Below are positions 1-9,741 of a stretch of DNA of 64,000 nucleotides, piece after piece (position 1 is the first letter of the stretch; every line of letters starts with the position of its first letter). The translations under genes and the position numbers were made by a program. Source of the DNA: Bacteroidota bacterium. GTDB lineage: Bacteria > Bacteroidota > Rhodothermia > Rhodothermales > Bin80. The DNA lies in assembly GCA_026708685.1 (NCBI GenBank), contig JAPOUL010000057.1:56780-120779 (forward strand), given 5' to 3'. The notes below the pieces were generated by a model. That model did not search any database and was not told the origin of the DNA. It saw only the letters and a program-made list of their open reading frames with translations.

Positions 1-861
1 AATGATAAACCCAAAAAATACAAGTCCAAGTGATATAGGTATGTTGGCGATATTGGATAATTCAGGCCCTCCTTTAAATGTCAGTTCGGGGCCGAAGTCC
101 CAAATCTGTAATCCTAATAGAAGTCCCAATCCGATGAAGAAAAAGATGAGTGGGAATATTCCTTCCGATACCGCAAGAAATTCTCCGCGAGTCTGGACAT
201 TCGTGAATAAGACTACAGCAACAATTAAAGCTAATAGAGGGGGGAGCAACTCCCATGTAAGTGCTTGACGGAACAGATCTTTGGCAGAGGATTTTTTGAC
301 AAGTTCTTTATATGAGGGATGCTGGGTGTCAGGAGGGGACTCTTGACGGCTTTGATAAAATTGCCAGACCATGAAGGCTATGTAGCAAAGAAAAAAGATC
401 GCCGCGTCAAATCGACCGAAAACACCGTCGAGACAAAGCAGTAATGCCAGAAGAACAGAAAGGGACGCGATAATGACTGGGCTGGCGTTGGTATGGTTAA
501 AATCTAAGTATCCATTGGATAAAGCATACTTGGTGGTGAAGAGTCGCAAACGCCCATTCTCTGAACGGACAAAAAAGAATAAAGAAAGTACCCCCAATCC
601 AAATCCTGCCCCTAGATTCGCAACAACCGTCCCGAAAACATTTGGACTCACCAACTCAGGAGATCCAGAGTTCGCAGCTGCAATAGAAGTGAAAAGTTCA
701 GGGAGGGAGGTGCCAATGCCTACGAGGAAGCTTCCGATGAAAAAATCACTCAGCTTCGCTCTATACCCTATTCCACTGGCTAAATCTACCAGAGAGTCAC
801 TTGATTTAACAATGACGTACACCGATAGAAGCAGTAAGAGGAAGTGCGTCAGTAGGATCAA
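1..861 (-). CDS. CaCA-family cation (Na+/Ca2+-type) exchanger, partial
   Basis: The minus-strand frame is open from a TTG at 859-861 to the window edge, about 287 codons, so the C-terminus is missing. The TTG is preceded by TGAGGTAA, a good ribosome binding site, and no better ATG fits. The protein is strongly hydrophobic. Around residues 35-75 it carries GTSLPELFTSI followed by SPNVFGTVVANLGAGF, the alpha-repeat signature of the CaCA superfamily (YrbG-like inner-membrane exchangers). Several further membrane helices and a hydrophilic central loop of about 35 residues rich in Ser, Lys and Gln follow. Known role of the family: exchange of Ca2+ or another cation against Na+ or H+. It starts 46 bases after sdhB and may share its transcript. 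The ion specificity cannot be read from the sequence. Confidence 0.8.
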   Translation of the reverse strand, partial: MILLTHFLLLLLSVYVIVKSSDSLVDLASGIGYRAKLSDFFIGSFLVGIGTSLPELFTSIAAANSGSPELVSPNVFGTVVANLGAGFGLGVLSLFFFVRSENGRLRLFTTKYALSNGYLDFNHTNASPVIIASLSVLLALLLCLDGVFGRFDAAIFFLCYIAFMVWQFYQSRQESPPDTQHPSYKELVKKSSAKDLFRQALTWELLPPLLALIVAVVLFTNVQTRGEFLAVSEGIFPLIFFFIGLGLLLGLQIWDFGPELTFKGGPELSNIANIPISLGLVFFGFII

Positions 862-906
862 GAAATTACCTCAGCAATGAATCAGGAGGTGGGCAGGAGA
901 GTGTGG

Positions 907-1650
907 TCATGCGGAGAGCACGCCTTTCATGTAGGCACGCCGCATGCGGGCAATTCCCTGAATGGAAATTCCTTTCGGACAAACGGCTTCACATTCTGCG
1001 TAATTGGAACAGTCACCAAATCCTTCAGCATCCATCTGATCTACCATCGAAATGACTCGTTGAGATGCTTCCACCTGACCCTGAGGAAGAAGGCCCAAAT
1101 GGGAAATCTTGGCAGCTGTAAAGAGAGATGCACTGCCGTTCGGGCACGCGGCAACACATGCACCACAGCCAATGCAGGCTGCATAATCCATCGCATCATC
1201 AACGGTCTCCTTTGGAATAGGGATGGCATTGGCATCTGGAGCAGACCCCGTTGTCACGGACACGTAGCCATGTGCCTCAATAATCCGATCAAATGCAGAA
1301 CGATCGACAACAAGGTCGCGGATGATAGGAAATGCCTTGGCACGGAAAGGTTCAACGGTGATGGTGTCTCCGTCATTGAAACTACGCATATGGAGCTGAC
1401 ACACAGCCGTACGCTTTTGAGGTCCATGGGCTATACCAGCAACCATCAATCCGCATGAACCACAAATACCCTCTCTACAGTCACTATCAAACTCAACGGG
1501 TTCGTCACCACTCTGCAGTAACTGCTCGTTGAGAACATCCAACAATTCAAGAAAGGACATGTGCTCACTAGCTTCGTTGACGGTATAGTCTACAAGCCGC
1601 CCTTTAGAAGTACGATCCTCTTGTCTCCAAATGCGCAGGTGAATGATCAT
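907..1650 (-). CDS. sdhB: Succinate dehydrogenase/fumarate reductase iron-sulfur subunit
   Basis: 247 residues from the ATG at 1650, four bases after the sdhA stop. An in-frame start at 1707 would overlap sdhA and adds an unconserved leader. The N-terminal plant-type ferredoxin domain has Cys58, Cys63, Cys66 and Cys84 for [2Fe-2S]. The C-terminal domain has [12 protein letters not shown] (Cys159, 162, 165, 169) and a second group at Cys214, 220 and 224 for the [4Fe-4S] and [3Fe-4S] clusters. It passes electrons from the SdhA flavin to the membrane cytochrome SdhC. Gene order on the coding strand is sdhC-sdhA-sdhB, the arrangement usual in Bacteroidetes and other groups with the b558 type. Length is normal for the family. 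Confidence 0.95.
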   Translation of the reverse strand: MIIHLRIWRQEDRTSKGRLVDYTVNEASEHMSFLELLDVLNEQLLQSGDEPVEFDSDCREGICGSCGLMVAGIAHGPQKRTAVCQLHMRSFNDGDTITVEPFRAKAFPIIRDLVVDRSAFDRIIEAHGYVSVTTGSAPDANAIPIPKETVDDAMDYAACIGCGACVAACPNGSASLFTAAKISHLGLLPQGQVEASQRVISMVDQMDAEGFGDCSNYAECEAVCPKGISIQGIARMRRAYMKGVLSA

Positions 1651-1654
1651 GGGA

Positions 1655-3598
1655 TTATTTGTAGCTACGTTGTGATGGATGGACGTTTTCAAAGGTGAGC
1701 TGCTCAAGATGCAGCTTTGGATCTCGGCCGTTATACTCCCATGCGGCTACATCCGCATAGTCCTCATCATTACGAGCCGCTTCTCCTTCGGGAGTCTGGT
1801 ACTCCTCACGAAAATGGCCTCCGCAGGATTCCTCGCGGCGGAGTGCATCACGGGCCATGAGAGCTCCTAATTCAATAAAGTCTGCCACACGCCCTGCAAA
1901 TTCAAGATTCTTGTTGTAGCGATTGGCAGAACCAGGGACACAGACACGCTCCCAGAATTCGTCTTCAAGGCGATGGATAGCTTCAAGGGATGACTGTAAG
2001 CCACTACTGGTCCGTGACATTCCAACATGATCCCATAACAGGTGACCGAGTTCTCTATGAAACTCCGTCGGTGATTTATCACCTTTGTTCTTGAGGATCC
2101 GGTCAATTCGATCACTCGCCTCCTGCTCAGTAGCATCAAAGCTGTCATCATCCAGCGGGATGGGGTCAGATGAGCCAAGCCCGGCAACATAGGCCCCAAG
2201 AGTGTATGGAATCACGAAGTAACCGTCGGCCAGCCCCTGCATCAAGGCACTCGCACCAAGTCGATTAGCACCATGGTCGCTGAAATTGGCCTCCCCAAGT
2301 ACAAAGAGACCAGGGATGGTACTCTGTAATTCATAATCAACCCACAATCCCCCCATCGTATAATGGACAGCAGGATAGATCCGCATGGGCGTATGGTACG
2401 GATCATCACCTGTGATGCGCTGATACATTTCAAACAGATTTCCGTACCGCTCCCGAATGGTTTGCTCTCCAAGGCGTTCAATGGAATGGCGAAAGTCAAG
2501 ATAGACGGCAAGGCGGGTTTCACCCACTCCCCGTCCTTCGTCGCATTCTTTCTTAGAGGCACGGGAGGCTACATCTCTGGGAACAAGGTTCCCAAAACTC
2601 GGGTAACGACGTTCCAGATAGTAATCACGAGCATCCTCTGGAATCAATTCAGGTGCACGCTTGTCTTCGGGATCTTTGGGAACCCATACGCGTCCATCAT
2701 TACGAAGACTCTCACTCATCAACGTCAGCTTAGACTGATAGTCTCCAGATACGGGAATACAGGTGGGATGAATCTGGGTATAGCAGGGATTGGCAAAAAA
2801 AGCACCTCGCTTATGACACCGCCAGGCAGCGGTTACATTGGAGTTTTTTGCATTCGTGGACAGGTAGTACGCATTCCCATATCCACCCGTGCATAGCAAG
2901 ACGGCATCGCCAGCATAACGCTCCAGTTCGCCAGTGAGAAGATTTCGAGTGATGACACCACAAGCTCGGCCATTGGCAACGACGAGGTCAACCATTTCTC
3001 TGCGGGGAAGCATCTTCACTCGACCAGCAGCAATCTGATGGCTTAATGCCTGATAAGCACCAAGCAGAAGTTGTTGACCAGTTTGCCCCCTCGCATAAAA
3101 AGTACGCGACACTTGGGCTCCACCAAAAGATCGGTTAGAAAGGACTCCTCCATATTCACGGGCAAAAGGAACGCCCTGAGCAACGGCCTGATCAATAATA
3201 TTATTGGATACTTGGGCGAGGCGGTAGACATTCGCCTCGCGGGAACGGTAATCCCCCCCTTTGATGGTGTCGTAAAAGAGTCGCCAGACGGTATCGCCGT
3301 CATTGGGATAGTTCTTGGCAGCATTGATCCCGCCTTGGGCCGCAATGGAATGAGCTCTGCGCGGAGAGTCCTGTATACAGAAACACGTAACATTATAGCC
3401 TAATCCAGCTAAGGTCGCTGCCGCAGACGCACCAGCAAGTCCAGATCCAACAATCAGAATGTGGTGAGATCGCTTGTTGGCAGGACTCACCAGGGAAACC
3501 GCATTTTTATAAATATCCCATTTTTCCTGTAGCCGGCCAGAGGGCACCTTTGAATCAAGGCGGGGACTCTGAGATGGATCGGATGCTCTTGATGCCAT
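1655..3598 (-). CDS. sdhA: Succinate dehydrogenase/fumarate reductase flavoprotein subunit
   Basis: 647 residues from the ATG at 3598, which has TAGGA just upstream and lies eight bases after sdhC. The open frame extends to 3688 but would overlap sdhC, so the shorter start is chosen. The Rossmann FAD motif GSGLAG lies at about residues 51-56. [11 protein letters not shown] follows, with His83 as the expected covalent FAD attachment site. The substrate-binding HPT motif and an Arg-rich capping domain are present further on. It oxidises succinate to fumarate (or the reverse) in the TCA cycle on the cytoplasmic face of the membrane. Length matches the about 640-residue SdhA of the Bacteroidetes/epsilon type. 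No defects seen. Confidence 0.95.
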   Translation of the reverse strand: MASRASDPSQSPRLDSKVPSGRLQEKWDIYKNAVSLVSPANKRSHHILIVGSGLAGASAAATLAGLGYNVTCFCIQDSPRRAHSIAAQGGINAAKNYPNDGDTVWRLFYDTIKGGDYRSREANVYRLAQVSNNIIDQAVAQGVPFAREYGGVLSNRSFGGAQVSRTFYARGQTGQQLLLGAYQALSHQIAAGRVKMLPRREMVDLVVANGRACGVITRNLLTGELERYAGDAVLLCTGGYGNAYYLSTNAKNSNVTAAWRCHKRGAFFANPCYTQIHPTCIPVSGDYQSKLTLMSESLRNDGRVWVPKDPEDKRAPELIPEDARDYYLERRYPSFGNLVPRDVASRASKKECDEGRGVGETRLAVYLDFRHSIERLGEQTIRERYGNLFEMYQRITGDDPYHTPMRIYPAVHYTMGGLWVDYELQSTIPGLFVLGEANFSDHGANRLGASALMQGLADGYFVIPYTLGAYVAGLGSSDPIPLDDDSFDATEQEASDRIDRILKNKGDKSPTEFHRELGHLLWDHVGMSRTSSGLQSSLEAIHRLEDEFWERVCVPGSANRYNKNLEFAGRVADFIELGALMARDALRREESCGGHFREEYQTPEGEAARNDEDYADVAAWEYNGRDPKLHLEQLTFENVHPSQRSYK

Positions 3599-3605
3599 AG
3601 TCCTA

Positions 3606-4292
3606 TTACCAGAAGTAGATATAAAGAGGTACAAACAAAAACCCAATCGCCACCAGAATTCCCAGAATTGCAGCGAGTGTATATACAAGGGGGGACAGAC
3701 GTCGGCTCATCACCCCTAGAGATTGAAGAGCACTCCATACGCCATGACGCATATGCATTCCAAGCAAAATCATGATGATTGGATAGCCGAAGGCATACAG
3801 AGGTTCATGAAATTTTTCGGTCATCAGTCGGCGAAGATCACGTACTTCTTCACCCGTTGAAAGGGTTGCAATATACCCCTCTGCCTCGCCGGGTCCGTAT
3901 TTAAAGGAGATCAAATGAAGAACCAGAAACACCAGGAGAATGATACCAGTAAAGATCATCGATCGTGCACTGTATCCCTGAAGACTTGGGGATCCAGCAG
4001 ATGTATAGTTTTTGTACCCAATGGGGCGTGCTTGACGGCGGCGAACTTGGATCGTAATTCCAACAACGGCATGCAGGATAAAACAGAGTGCAAGAAGAAT
4101 TTCTATGGTATAGAAAATCCAGCCAAGACTCATCAGCTTGTAGGCATAAGCATTGTAAGCTGTTGGATCGGGAGAGAGATAGGTCAGGTTTCCAATCATA
4201 TGGGCAATCACGAACGCAACCAAACCAATCCCAGTCACTCCGGTCAAGACTTTACGGCCAACCGGCGACATTAAAGCACTCATCATTTTCAT
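3606..4292 (-). CDS. sdhC: Succinate dehydrogenase cytochrome b558 subunit
   Basis: 228 residues with five predicted transmembrane helices, starting about residues 17, 57, 112, 166 and 200. Candidate haem ligands sit inside or beside them: His31, His74, His126, His180 and His183. This fits the single-subunit diheme cytochrome b558 family (B-type SdhC) and not the paired SdhC/SdhD type, and no separate sdhD is present. It anchors SdhAB and moves electrons to or from quinone. It is the first gene of the sdhC-sdhA-sdhB set. The 86 bases between it and the citrate synthase stop are the likely place for a promoter, but no clear element was identified. Confidence 0.93.
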   Translation of the reverse strand: MKMMSALMSPVGRKVLTGVTGIGLVAFVIAHMIGNLTYLSPDPTAYNAYAYKLMSLGWIFYTIEILLALCFILHAVVGITIQVRRRQARPIGYKNYTSAGSPSLQGYSARSMIFTGIILLVFLVLHLISFKYGPGEAEGYIATLSTGEEVRDLRRLMTEKFHEPLYAFGYPIIMILLGMHMRHGVWSALQSLGVMSRRLSPLVYTLAAILGILVAIGFLFVPLYIYFW

Positions 4293-4378
4293 AACGAAAC
4301 GACCATGTTGTTTCAGGTGTCTACCATGGAGTGTAACTTCATGCTGTTAAAAATGATACATCCACTGAGCCTAATGGT

Positions 4379-5509
4379 TTAGAGTTTGAGTCCCATTGGG
4401 CCCGTGTACGCTGCCCGTGGCCGGATCAGGCGATTATCTTCCCACTGCTCCAGAAGGTGGGCTGTCCATCCAGTGATTCTGCCCATCACAAAAAGAGTCG
4501 TATAAAAATCAGGCTCTAACCCAAGAATATGCAAAACAGGAGCGCTGTAAAAATCTACATTGGCACGTATTCCCTTTTGTTCATCCATCGTTCGGCTCAA
4601 GGATGAGCATAGGTCAATCCATCGTTTTGCATCCACTTCATTACCCAGTTCAACAAGCATGTTGCGCAGGATACCAGCACGTGGATCAAGTGTTTTGTAG
4701 ACTCGATGCCCAAATCCCATGATTCGCTCTTTTGCGGCAAGTTTACGCAATACAAATTCTCGTGGATCCTCACCACTCTGTTGCAGCTCCAGGAGCATCA
4801 GCATGACCCGAGTACTCGCTCCACCATGCAAAGCACCCTTGAGAGCACCAATCGCTCCGGTAATGGCAGAGTGCATATCGCTGAGTGTGGCACCAATGAC
4901 CCGTGAAGTAAAGGTTGAAGCATTGAGACCGTGTTCTGCATGGAGAACTAAAAATGCGTCCAAAGCCTGAATCGCATTCTTGGTTGGTTGATCCCCAGTG
5001 AGCATATACAAAAAGTTTTCAGCAGTTGTACCAGTGATCAGTGGTGCAATGGGAGGCTTACCATGACGATGCCGTGCAAGTGCAGCGACTAAGACAGGAA
5101 TCTGTGCGGTCAAACGGAGAGCCTTGCGGTAATTGACCTCAGGTGAAGAGGCGTTGGCTTCAGGGTCATAATGTGAAAGGAGAGACACCCCCGTTCGTAG
5201 AGCCGCCATAGGATCAAAATCCGAGGGAAGCTTACCGAGGATTTCCAGAACCGCTTTCGGTACATCACGAACATGTGCTAATTCCTGGTGAAGATACTCG
5301 TTTTCCAGAGGAAGATGCCCGTGCCATAAAAGATAGGCTACATCCTCAAAATTACTGTTGCTCGCCAGATCTTCAATGGAGTACCCACGGTAGACCAAAG
5401 CACCTTTTCCCCCATCAATATAACAGATAGATGAGTTGAGTGCGATGACACCTTCAAGCCCTTTTACATGACGTTGCTGGCTATCTGAAACAATATCTGA
5501 CGGTTTCAT
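4379..5509 (-). CDS. gltA: Citrate synthase
   Basis: 376 residues from the ATG at 5509; an upstream TTG at 5518 adds only three residues. The catalytic set of the family is complete: His193 in HAEHGLNAST, His228 in LHGGAS, His268 in GFGHRVYKTLDPR and Asp319 in NVDFYS. It condenses acetyl-CoA with oxaloacetate to citrate, the entry step of the TCA cycle, and lies directly upstream of sdhCAB on the same strand. The size is that of the short dimeric Bacillus CitZ/archaeal type, not the about 430-residue hexameric proteobacterial enzyme. A 2-methylcitrate synthase is possible in this family, but the TCA neighbours favour citrate synthase. Confidence 0.95.
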   Translation of the reverse strand: MKPSDIVSDSQQRHVKGLEGVIALNSSICYIDGGKGALVYRGYSIEDLASNSNFEDVAYLLWHGHLPLENEYLHQELAHVRDVPKAVLEILGKLPSDFDPMAALRTGVSLLSHYDPEANASSPEVNYRKALRLTAQIPVLVAALARHRHGKPPIAPLITGTTAENFLYMLTGDQPTKNAIQALDAFLVLHAEHGLNASTFTSRVIGATLSDMHSAITGAIGALKGALHGGASTRVMLMLLELQQSGEDPREFVLRKLAAKERIMGFGHRVYKTLDPRAGILRNMLVELGNEVDAKRWIDLCSSLSRTMDEQKGIRANVDFYSAPVLHILGLEPDFYTTLFVMGRITGWTAHLLEQWEDNRLIRPRAAYTGPMGLKL

Positions 5510-5780
5510 ATGGATCAATTAAAACTGTAGCAATGAGTGATGAAGCCCATTGTACTTGATAGATTCAATCATGTGCCTACAATGGATCAAAGATTCAATA
5601 AATTTGTTTCAGTAGAATCTGATCAATTCAGATCACTAGGAAGAGATTGTCTATGTGTCGTCTGCGAAATTTGAGTAAACCATGCATTTCGATGCAATCA
5701 GGCTGGCTTGAGTTTCGTACCACACTCGTCTTTAATGGCATTGATCAAGGCAATCATATCAAAGAATTATCATTCTCTAT

Positions 5781-7532
5781 ATGCCAAAAGAAATTATTAT
5801 CAACACAACTTCCGATGAAACGAGAATAGCGATCGTTGAAGAAGGGAAGTTGGTGGAGTTTCATATCGAGAGTCCTGAAAGTGAACGAACCTTAGGAGAT
5901 ATTTTTCTTGGTCGTATTGAGGCGTTTCGATCTGGACTTCAAGCTGCATTTGTAAGTATTGGAGAGGATCAGCAGGGCTTTTTACATTTTTCGGATCTCG
6001 CTGCGAACCTTGAGCAGCAGCTTGCTTTTGTGCAACAAAAGAAGCCTCAGGTCTCAAGAGTTATGGAGGAGTGGGCGAATGCCCACCCACCGGAAAAGAG
6101 TGATCCCCAACGTAGAAGATGGGGCGATGCGAATTTGCTAAAGCCCAAACAGAACATTCTGGTTACGATCACGAAGGAACCCCACCACAGTAAAAATCCT
6201 CGTCTTTCCACGGATATTTCACTTGCTGGACGGTTCCTTGTATTAATTCCTCTGTCGGAATCAAGTGCTGTCTCAAGAAGAATCGTCGATCGTAAAGAAC
6301 GCAATCGGCTTCGCACCATTCTAAAAAAAATCCGTCCCGCTGGATTTGGGTTGATTGCCCGAACGGTAGCCGAGGGAAGAGATGAGAAAGCACTGGATAA
6401 GGATCTTCAATTTTTACTTGATCGGTGGCAGAACATTGAAAAATCACTGCAGGGGCATCCGAGTGCACCGATCCGAGTCTATGAGGATGTCAGCCTGGCC
6501 TCGTCGATCATCCGTGATTTATTCTCTGATGATTTCTCACGAATTCTTGTGGACAATTATCGTATGTATCGGGCCATTCGAGGCTATATTCTGGCCGTAG
6601 CTCCTCACTTGATAGAAACTGTCAAACAGCATAAAGGGAAAAAGCCTGTTTTTGCAGTCGCAGGGGTTCAGGAGCAGATCAATGAGGTCTTTGATACCCA
6701 GGTCCAATTACCATCTGGCGGGTCTATTGTTATTGAAGCTACGGAGGCGATGCATGTCATTGATGTTAATTCAGGGCGTACGCGTACGAAGAAAAACCAT
6801 GAAACCCTAGCCCTGCAGGTGAACTTAGAGGCCGTTGAATCAATTGCCCGTCAAATACGATTGCGCAATTTGAGCGGACTTATTGTGATAGATTTTATTG
6901 ATTTACGGTTTGAGAAGAACCGTCAAAAAATTGATACAGCTCTCTCGGCTGAGTTACAATCTGACCGAATTCAAGCCGAGAATCTTCCCATGAGTGAACT
7001 GGGAATTGTTCAGATGACTCGTGAGCGACAGCGTGATAGTGTTACGTCCACTCATCAACTGGCAAAAAAATCTCAAGTCAATAGAATTCCATCACCTGAT
7101 CCAGACTTCATGACCAAGAAAATAGGGCAGTGGCTGGAAAAACATAGTGGTGGGAGTGTATATTTAAAAGTGCATCCATTTACGGCTGCGTGGATGGAGA
7201 GGGGATTGTTGGGTAGCAGTCTCAAAGCACAATGGCAACGTACCTATAAACACCGCATTAAGATCGTTGCAGATGAATCTATGCCTGTGGATGCGTTTAG
7301 ATTCCTAGACGCGACCAGTGAGCATGACATTACCGACCTAAGTCCGCGGATGGTTCGGATTAAAGCACAGTCCCAGAAAAGTTCATTGACCCAGTCCAAA
7401 TCGGTTTCAAAGAAACGAAAAGCAAAGGCACCATCCAAATCACATTCCAAGACGCACAAAGATCCCAATAGCCAGCAGAAACGGCGAAGGCGGAGATCTC
7501 GCCAGAGACAAAAGACATCGGTGAATGTTTGA
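5781..7532 (+). CDS. rng: Ribonuclease G/E family endoribonuclease
   Basis: 583 residues. The N-terminus begins with the RNase G-type stretch KEIIINTTSDETRIAIVEEG and an S1-like RNA-binding domain that has a long basic insert. The DNase I-like catalytic core keeps both metal-binding aspartates, Asp328 in VIDVNSG and Asp371 in IVIDFIDL. The family cleaves single-stranded A/U-rich RNA in rRNA maturation and mRNA decay. The Cys-containing zinc-link that normally follows the MTR(E/K)R motif is absent; the whole protein contains no cysteine. The C-terminus is a lysine/arginine-rich tail of about 60 residues, probably an RNA-binding tail. It overlaps the next gene by eight bases. Confidence 0.93.
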   Translation: MPKEIIINTTSDETRIAIVEEGKLVEFHIESPESERTLGDIFLGRIEAFRSGLQAAFVSIGEDQQGFLHFSDLAANLEQQLAFVQQKKPQVSRVMEEWANAHPPEKSDPQRRRWGDANLLKPKQNILVTITKEPHHSKNPRLSTDISLAGRFLVLIPLSESSAVSRRIVDRKERNRLRTILKKIRPAGFGLIARTVAEGRDEKALDKDLQFLLDRWQNIEKSLQGHPSAPIRVYEDVSLASSIIRDLFSDDFSRILVDNYRMYRAIRGYILAVAPHLIETVKQHKGKKPVFAVAGVQEQINEVFDTQVQLPSGGSIVIEATEAMHVIDVNSGRTRTKKNHETLALQVNLEAVESIARQIRLRNLSGLIVIDFIDLRFEKNRQKIDTALSAELQSDRIQAENLPMSELGIVQMTRERQRDSVTSTHQLAKKSQVNRIPSPDPDFMTKKIGQWLEKHSGGSVYLKVHPFTAAWMERGLLGSSLKAQWQRTYKHRIKIVADESMPVDAFRFLDATSEHDITDLSPRMVRIKAQSQKSSLTQSKSVSKKRKAKAPSKSHSKTHKDPNSQQKRRRRRSRQRQKTSVNV

Positions 7533-8247
7533 TCGTTCATGGAGACAACTCTCCCTGCTTTTGGTATTGATGGTGATTTTGCAGGATGTAGTCGCTCAGC
7601 GTTCATCGGTTGGGTTGAGCAGGCATGGCGTTGCTTTCACGGTTGGGGCGATTGATCATTATTATACAGGATCTGTGGATATTGAGCAGCTCCTTGAGTA
7701 CAACGGCATTGGATATGGGCTATCATACATCGGGCCCCAACTTCGTGCGGCTGGACTTTATGCACAGCGAGAAGGAGGAGGGGAATTCCTTGATATTTCT
7801 GGTCTTGGATGGCTTATGCCCTCGTCCCTTAAAAAAGACACCCAGAAGACGACCATAGGCATACCGATCGGGTTTTTAATTGCCTGGAGACGAGTGACCG
7901 GTAGCGATGACATCGTTCCGTTTAATGCACAAGCTATTCATTTGGGGGCTGGGGGAGCACTGATTCATCATTTGAATCAGCACACAAGACTGGACTTGAA
8001 GATGATCCCACTTCTGGGGGTCACGGGGACCCGCGATGCCGATTCAGTGGGACTCTCCTGGGCGGCTGATGTGGATGTGTTTCTGACGGTTTTGGATGTT
8101 TTTTCAGATGTTGGATTAATGATCGGTTACACATTTCGATATCAGACCTGGAATATCAACGGATCAAGAGTTTTTTCTGAGGTGGTAGATGAGGCCTATG
8201 ATTATGCGGGTACCGTTCAAACGGTAACTGCCGGCGTTCGATTTTGA
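7525..8247 (+). CDS. Outer-membrane beta-barrel protein, function unknown
   Basis: 240 residues from an ATG that overlaps the end of rng. Residues 1-25 form a signal peptide with a hydrophobic LLLVLMVILQ core and an AQ-type cleavage site. The rest alternates short amphipathic strands rich in Gly, Tyr and aromatic residues and ends in AGVRF, a terminal aromatic typical of outer-membrane barrels. No enzymatic motif is visible. Translational coupling to rng and to the downstream small gene suggests one transcript. It is a generic porin-like/OmpW-size barrel; the function cannot be named. Confidence 0.72.
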   Translation: MFDRSWRQLSLLLVLMVILQDVVAQRSSVGLSRHGVAFTVGAIDHYYTGSVDIEQLLEYNGIGYGLSYIGPQLRAAGLYAQREGGGEFLDISGLGWLMPSSLKKDTQKTTIGIPIGFLIAWRRVTGSDDIVPFNAQAIHLGAGGALIHHLNQHTRLDLKMIPLLGVTGTRDADSVGLSWAADVDVFLTVLDVFSDVGLMIGYTFRYQTWNINGSRVFSEVVDEAYDYAGTVQTVTAGVRF

Positions 8248-8516
8248 TGGCCAAAGACACTGCAATTCTTCGTGCTATGGAGGAAGTGGCCAAAAAATCA
8301 GGCTATACCGTCCGTTGGGACAAGGGCTTGTTTCAGGGTGGATCGTGCGTTTTGGAGGGAAACAAGCTGATCGTTTTGAATCGTCACCACCCTACGGAGG
8401 TTCACTTAGGGGTTCTTGCACGTGCATTGCAGGATATTTCCTTGCAGGATATGTCCATACGCAAGGGCATGCGTAAGCACATTGAGGCAATGATCCAGCG
8501 GTTCTCATCTGAGTGA
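8247..8516 (+). CDS. Conserved-looking small protein, unknown function
   Basis: 89 residues from the ATG at 8247, whose first base is the last base of the preceding stop codon (TGATG); a TTG at 8244 is an alternative. It is cytoplasmic with no signal or membrane segment. The order is an N-terminal helix (AILRAMEEVAKKSGY), a short beta section with LFQGGSCVLEGNKLIVLNR, and two C-terminal helices. The layout suggests a small alpha/beta domain. No family recognised. The tight packing between the barrel gene and the MBL hydrolase argues that it is a genuine gene. Confidence 0.65.
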   Translation: MAKDTAILRAMEEVAKKSGYTVRWDKGLFQGGSCVLEGNKLIVLNRHHPTEVHLGVLARALQDISLQDMSIRKGMRKHIEAMIQRFSSE

Positions 8517-8524
8517 GAGGATGT

Positions 8525-9298
8525 ATGCAGATCACATTATTGGGTACTGGCACATCGGTAGGGGTTCCCATGATTGGGTGCGATTGCGAAACATGTCAAT
8601 CCTCGGATCCCAGAGATGCACGCCTGCGGACCGCCTGTCATATTCAGGCGGGGAATCTGAGCATTGTCATTGATACGGGGCCAGATTTTCGTGAGCAAAT
8701 GTTACGTGCCAAGATTCGCAGGATTGATTCCATTCTCTGGACTCATCACCACTATGATCATGTGATGGGGCTTGATGATCTTCGTCCATATTTTTTTGAC
8801 TGTAGTGTACCCATAGCATGTTTTGCACACAGAAACAGCATTTCTTCACTGAAGAGAATCTTTCCCTATATTTGGGGCAATCGACTCATGTACCCAGGAA
8901 CGTTAGACTTATCCACTGCAGAGGAAATGTTTGTAATTAAGAGCCGTTATGGCGATCCTGACTGTATCCATGTTACTCCCATTGAGGTCTTTCATGGGAA
9001 GATGCCAATCAATGGGTATCGGCTTGGGAATTTTGCATACTTAACCGATGTGAGCCATATTCCTGACAAGGAGTATGTAAAGCTCAAACATCTTGACCTA
9101 CTGGTTTTAGATGCACTTCGCCCCATGAAACACCCACGTCATTTTTCTATCGAAGAGGCCATCGGTGTTGCACGCCGAATTGGTGCACAACAGACGATCT
9201 TTACGCACATGGCCCATCAGGTACTTCATGCACGAGAGGATGCACGGCTCCCGAAGACCATGCACTTAGGTTATGATGGAATGGTTATAGAATCATAA
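8525..9298 (+). CDS. MBL-fold metallo-hydrolase, PhnP-like
   Basis: 257 residues from the ATG at 8525, preceded by AGAGGA; the frame is open from a GTG at 8513. It starts with ITLLGTGTSVGVPMIGCDC, typical of the PhnP/LipB-associated branch of metallo-beta-lactamase hydrolases, which has a Cys-rich insert (GCDCETCQSSDP) near the N-terminus. The metal site HHHYDH is at about residues 77-82, with later His and Asp ligands in FHGK, YLTDVSH and FTHMAH. Related proteins hydrolyse cyclic phosphodiesters, but the substrate here is unknown. It belongs to the rng-to-aroQ run on the plus strand. Confidence 0.87.
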   Translation: MQITLLGTGTSVGVPMIGCDCETCQSSDPRDARLRTACHIQAGNLSIVIDTGPDFREQMLRAKIRRIDSILWTHHHYDHVMGLDDLRPYFFDCSVPIACFAHRNSISSLKRIFPYIWGNRLMYPGTLDLSTAEEMFVIKSRYGDPDCIHVTPIEVFHGKMPINGYRLGNFAYLTDVSHIPDKEYVKLKHLDLLVLDALRPMKHPRHFSIEEAIGVARRIGAQQTIFTHMAHQVLHAREDARLPKTMHLGYDGMVIES

Positions 9299-9303
9299 AG
9301 AAC

Positions 9304-9741
9304 ATGAAAAAACAGAACATTCTTGTCCTCAATGGTCCAAATCTAAACTTACTTGGGGAAAGAGAGCCCGATCAGTATGGAGATATTTCTTTGGACCACA
9401 TCAAGGAACTCTTGCACTGGGAGTTTCCAGAGGTAGAGTTTTGCTTTTTTCAGAGCAATCACGAAGGTGATTTAGTGGATCAACTCCATGAGAGTCATCA
9501 ATCGGGTGTAAGCGGAATTGTCTTCAACCCTGGAGCCTACACGCATACCTCGGTCGCTTTGCGGGATGCTGTCAAGGCGATTGCTCCTCCAGTGATAGAG
9601 GTCCACCTGAGCAATATCTACTCCAGAGAGCCGTTTCGTCATGTATCTCATTTGGCTCCAGTATGTGTTGGTCAAATTTCGGGGCTGGGTGCGTTAGGAT
9701 ATAGCCTGGCAGTACGCTGGTTGATATCCAGTCATCCGTAG
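9304..9741 (+). CDS. aroQ: 3-dehydroquinate dehydratase, type II
   Basis: 145 residues with every signature of the type II enzyme: LNGPNLNLLGEREPDQYG with the active-site Arg/Tyr loop, FNPGAYTHTSVALRDA, and EVHLSNIYSREPFRHVS with the catalytic His. It converts 3-dehydroquinate to 3-dehydroshikimate in the shikimate pathway as a cytoplasmic dodecamer. It starts five bases after the MBL gene and its 3' end overlaps the oppositely directed nadE by ten bases. Length is exactly that of the family. Confidence 0.97.
   Translation: MKKQNILVLNGPNLNLLGEREPDQYGDISLDHIKELLHWEFPEVEFCFFQSNHEGDLVDQLHESHQSGVSGIVFNPGAYTHTSVALRDAVKAIAPPVIEVHLSNIYSREPFRHVSHLAPVCVGQISGLGALGYSLAVRWLISSHP

Noticed and set aside
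877..1458. A 193-codon plus-strand frame over sdhB
   Set aside because: It is the reverse image of the SdhB coding sequence; no start signal and no protein-like composition.
2363..2896. A 177-codon plus-strand frame over sdhA
   Set aside because: Antisense to a fully supported SdhA; contains no recognisable motif.
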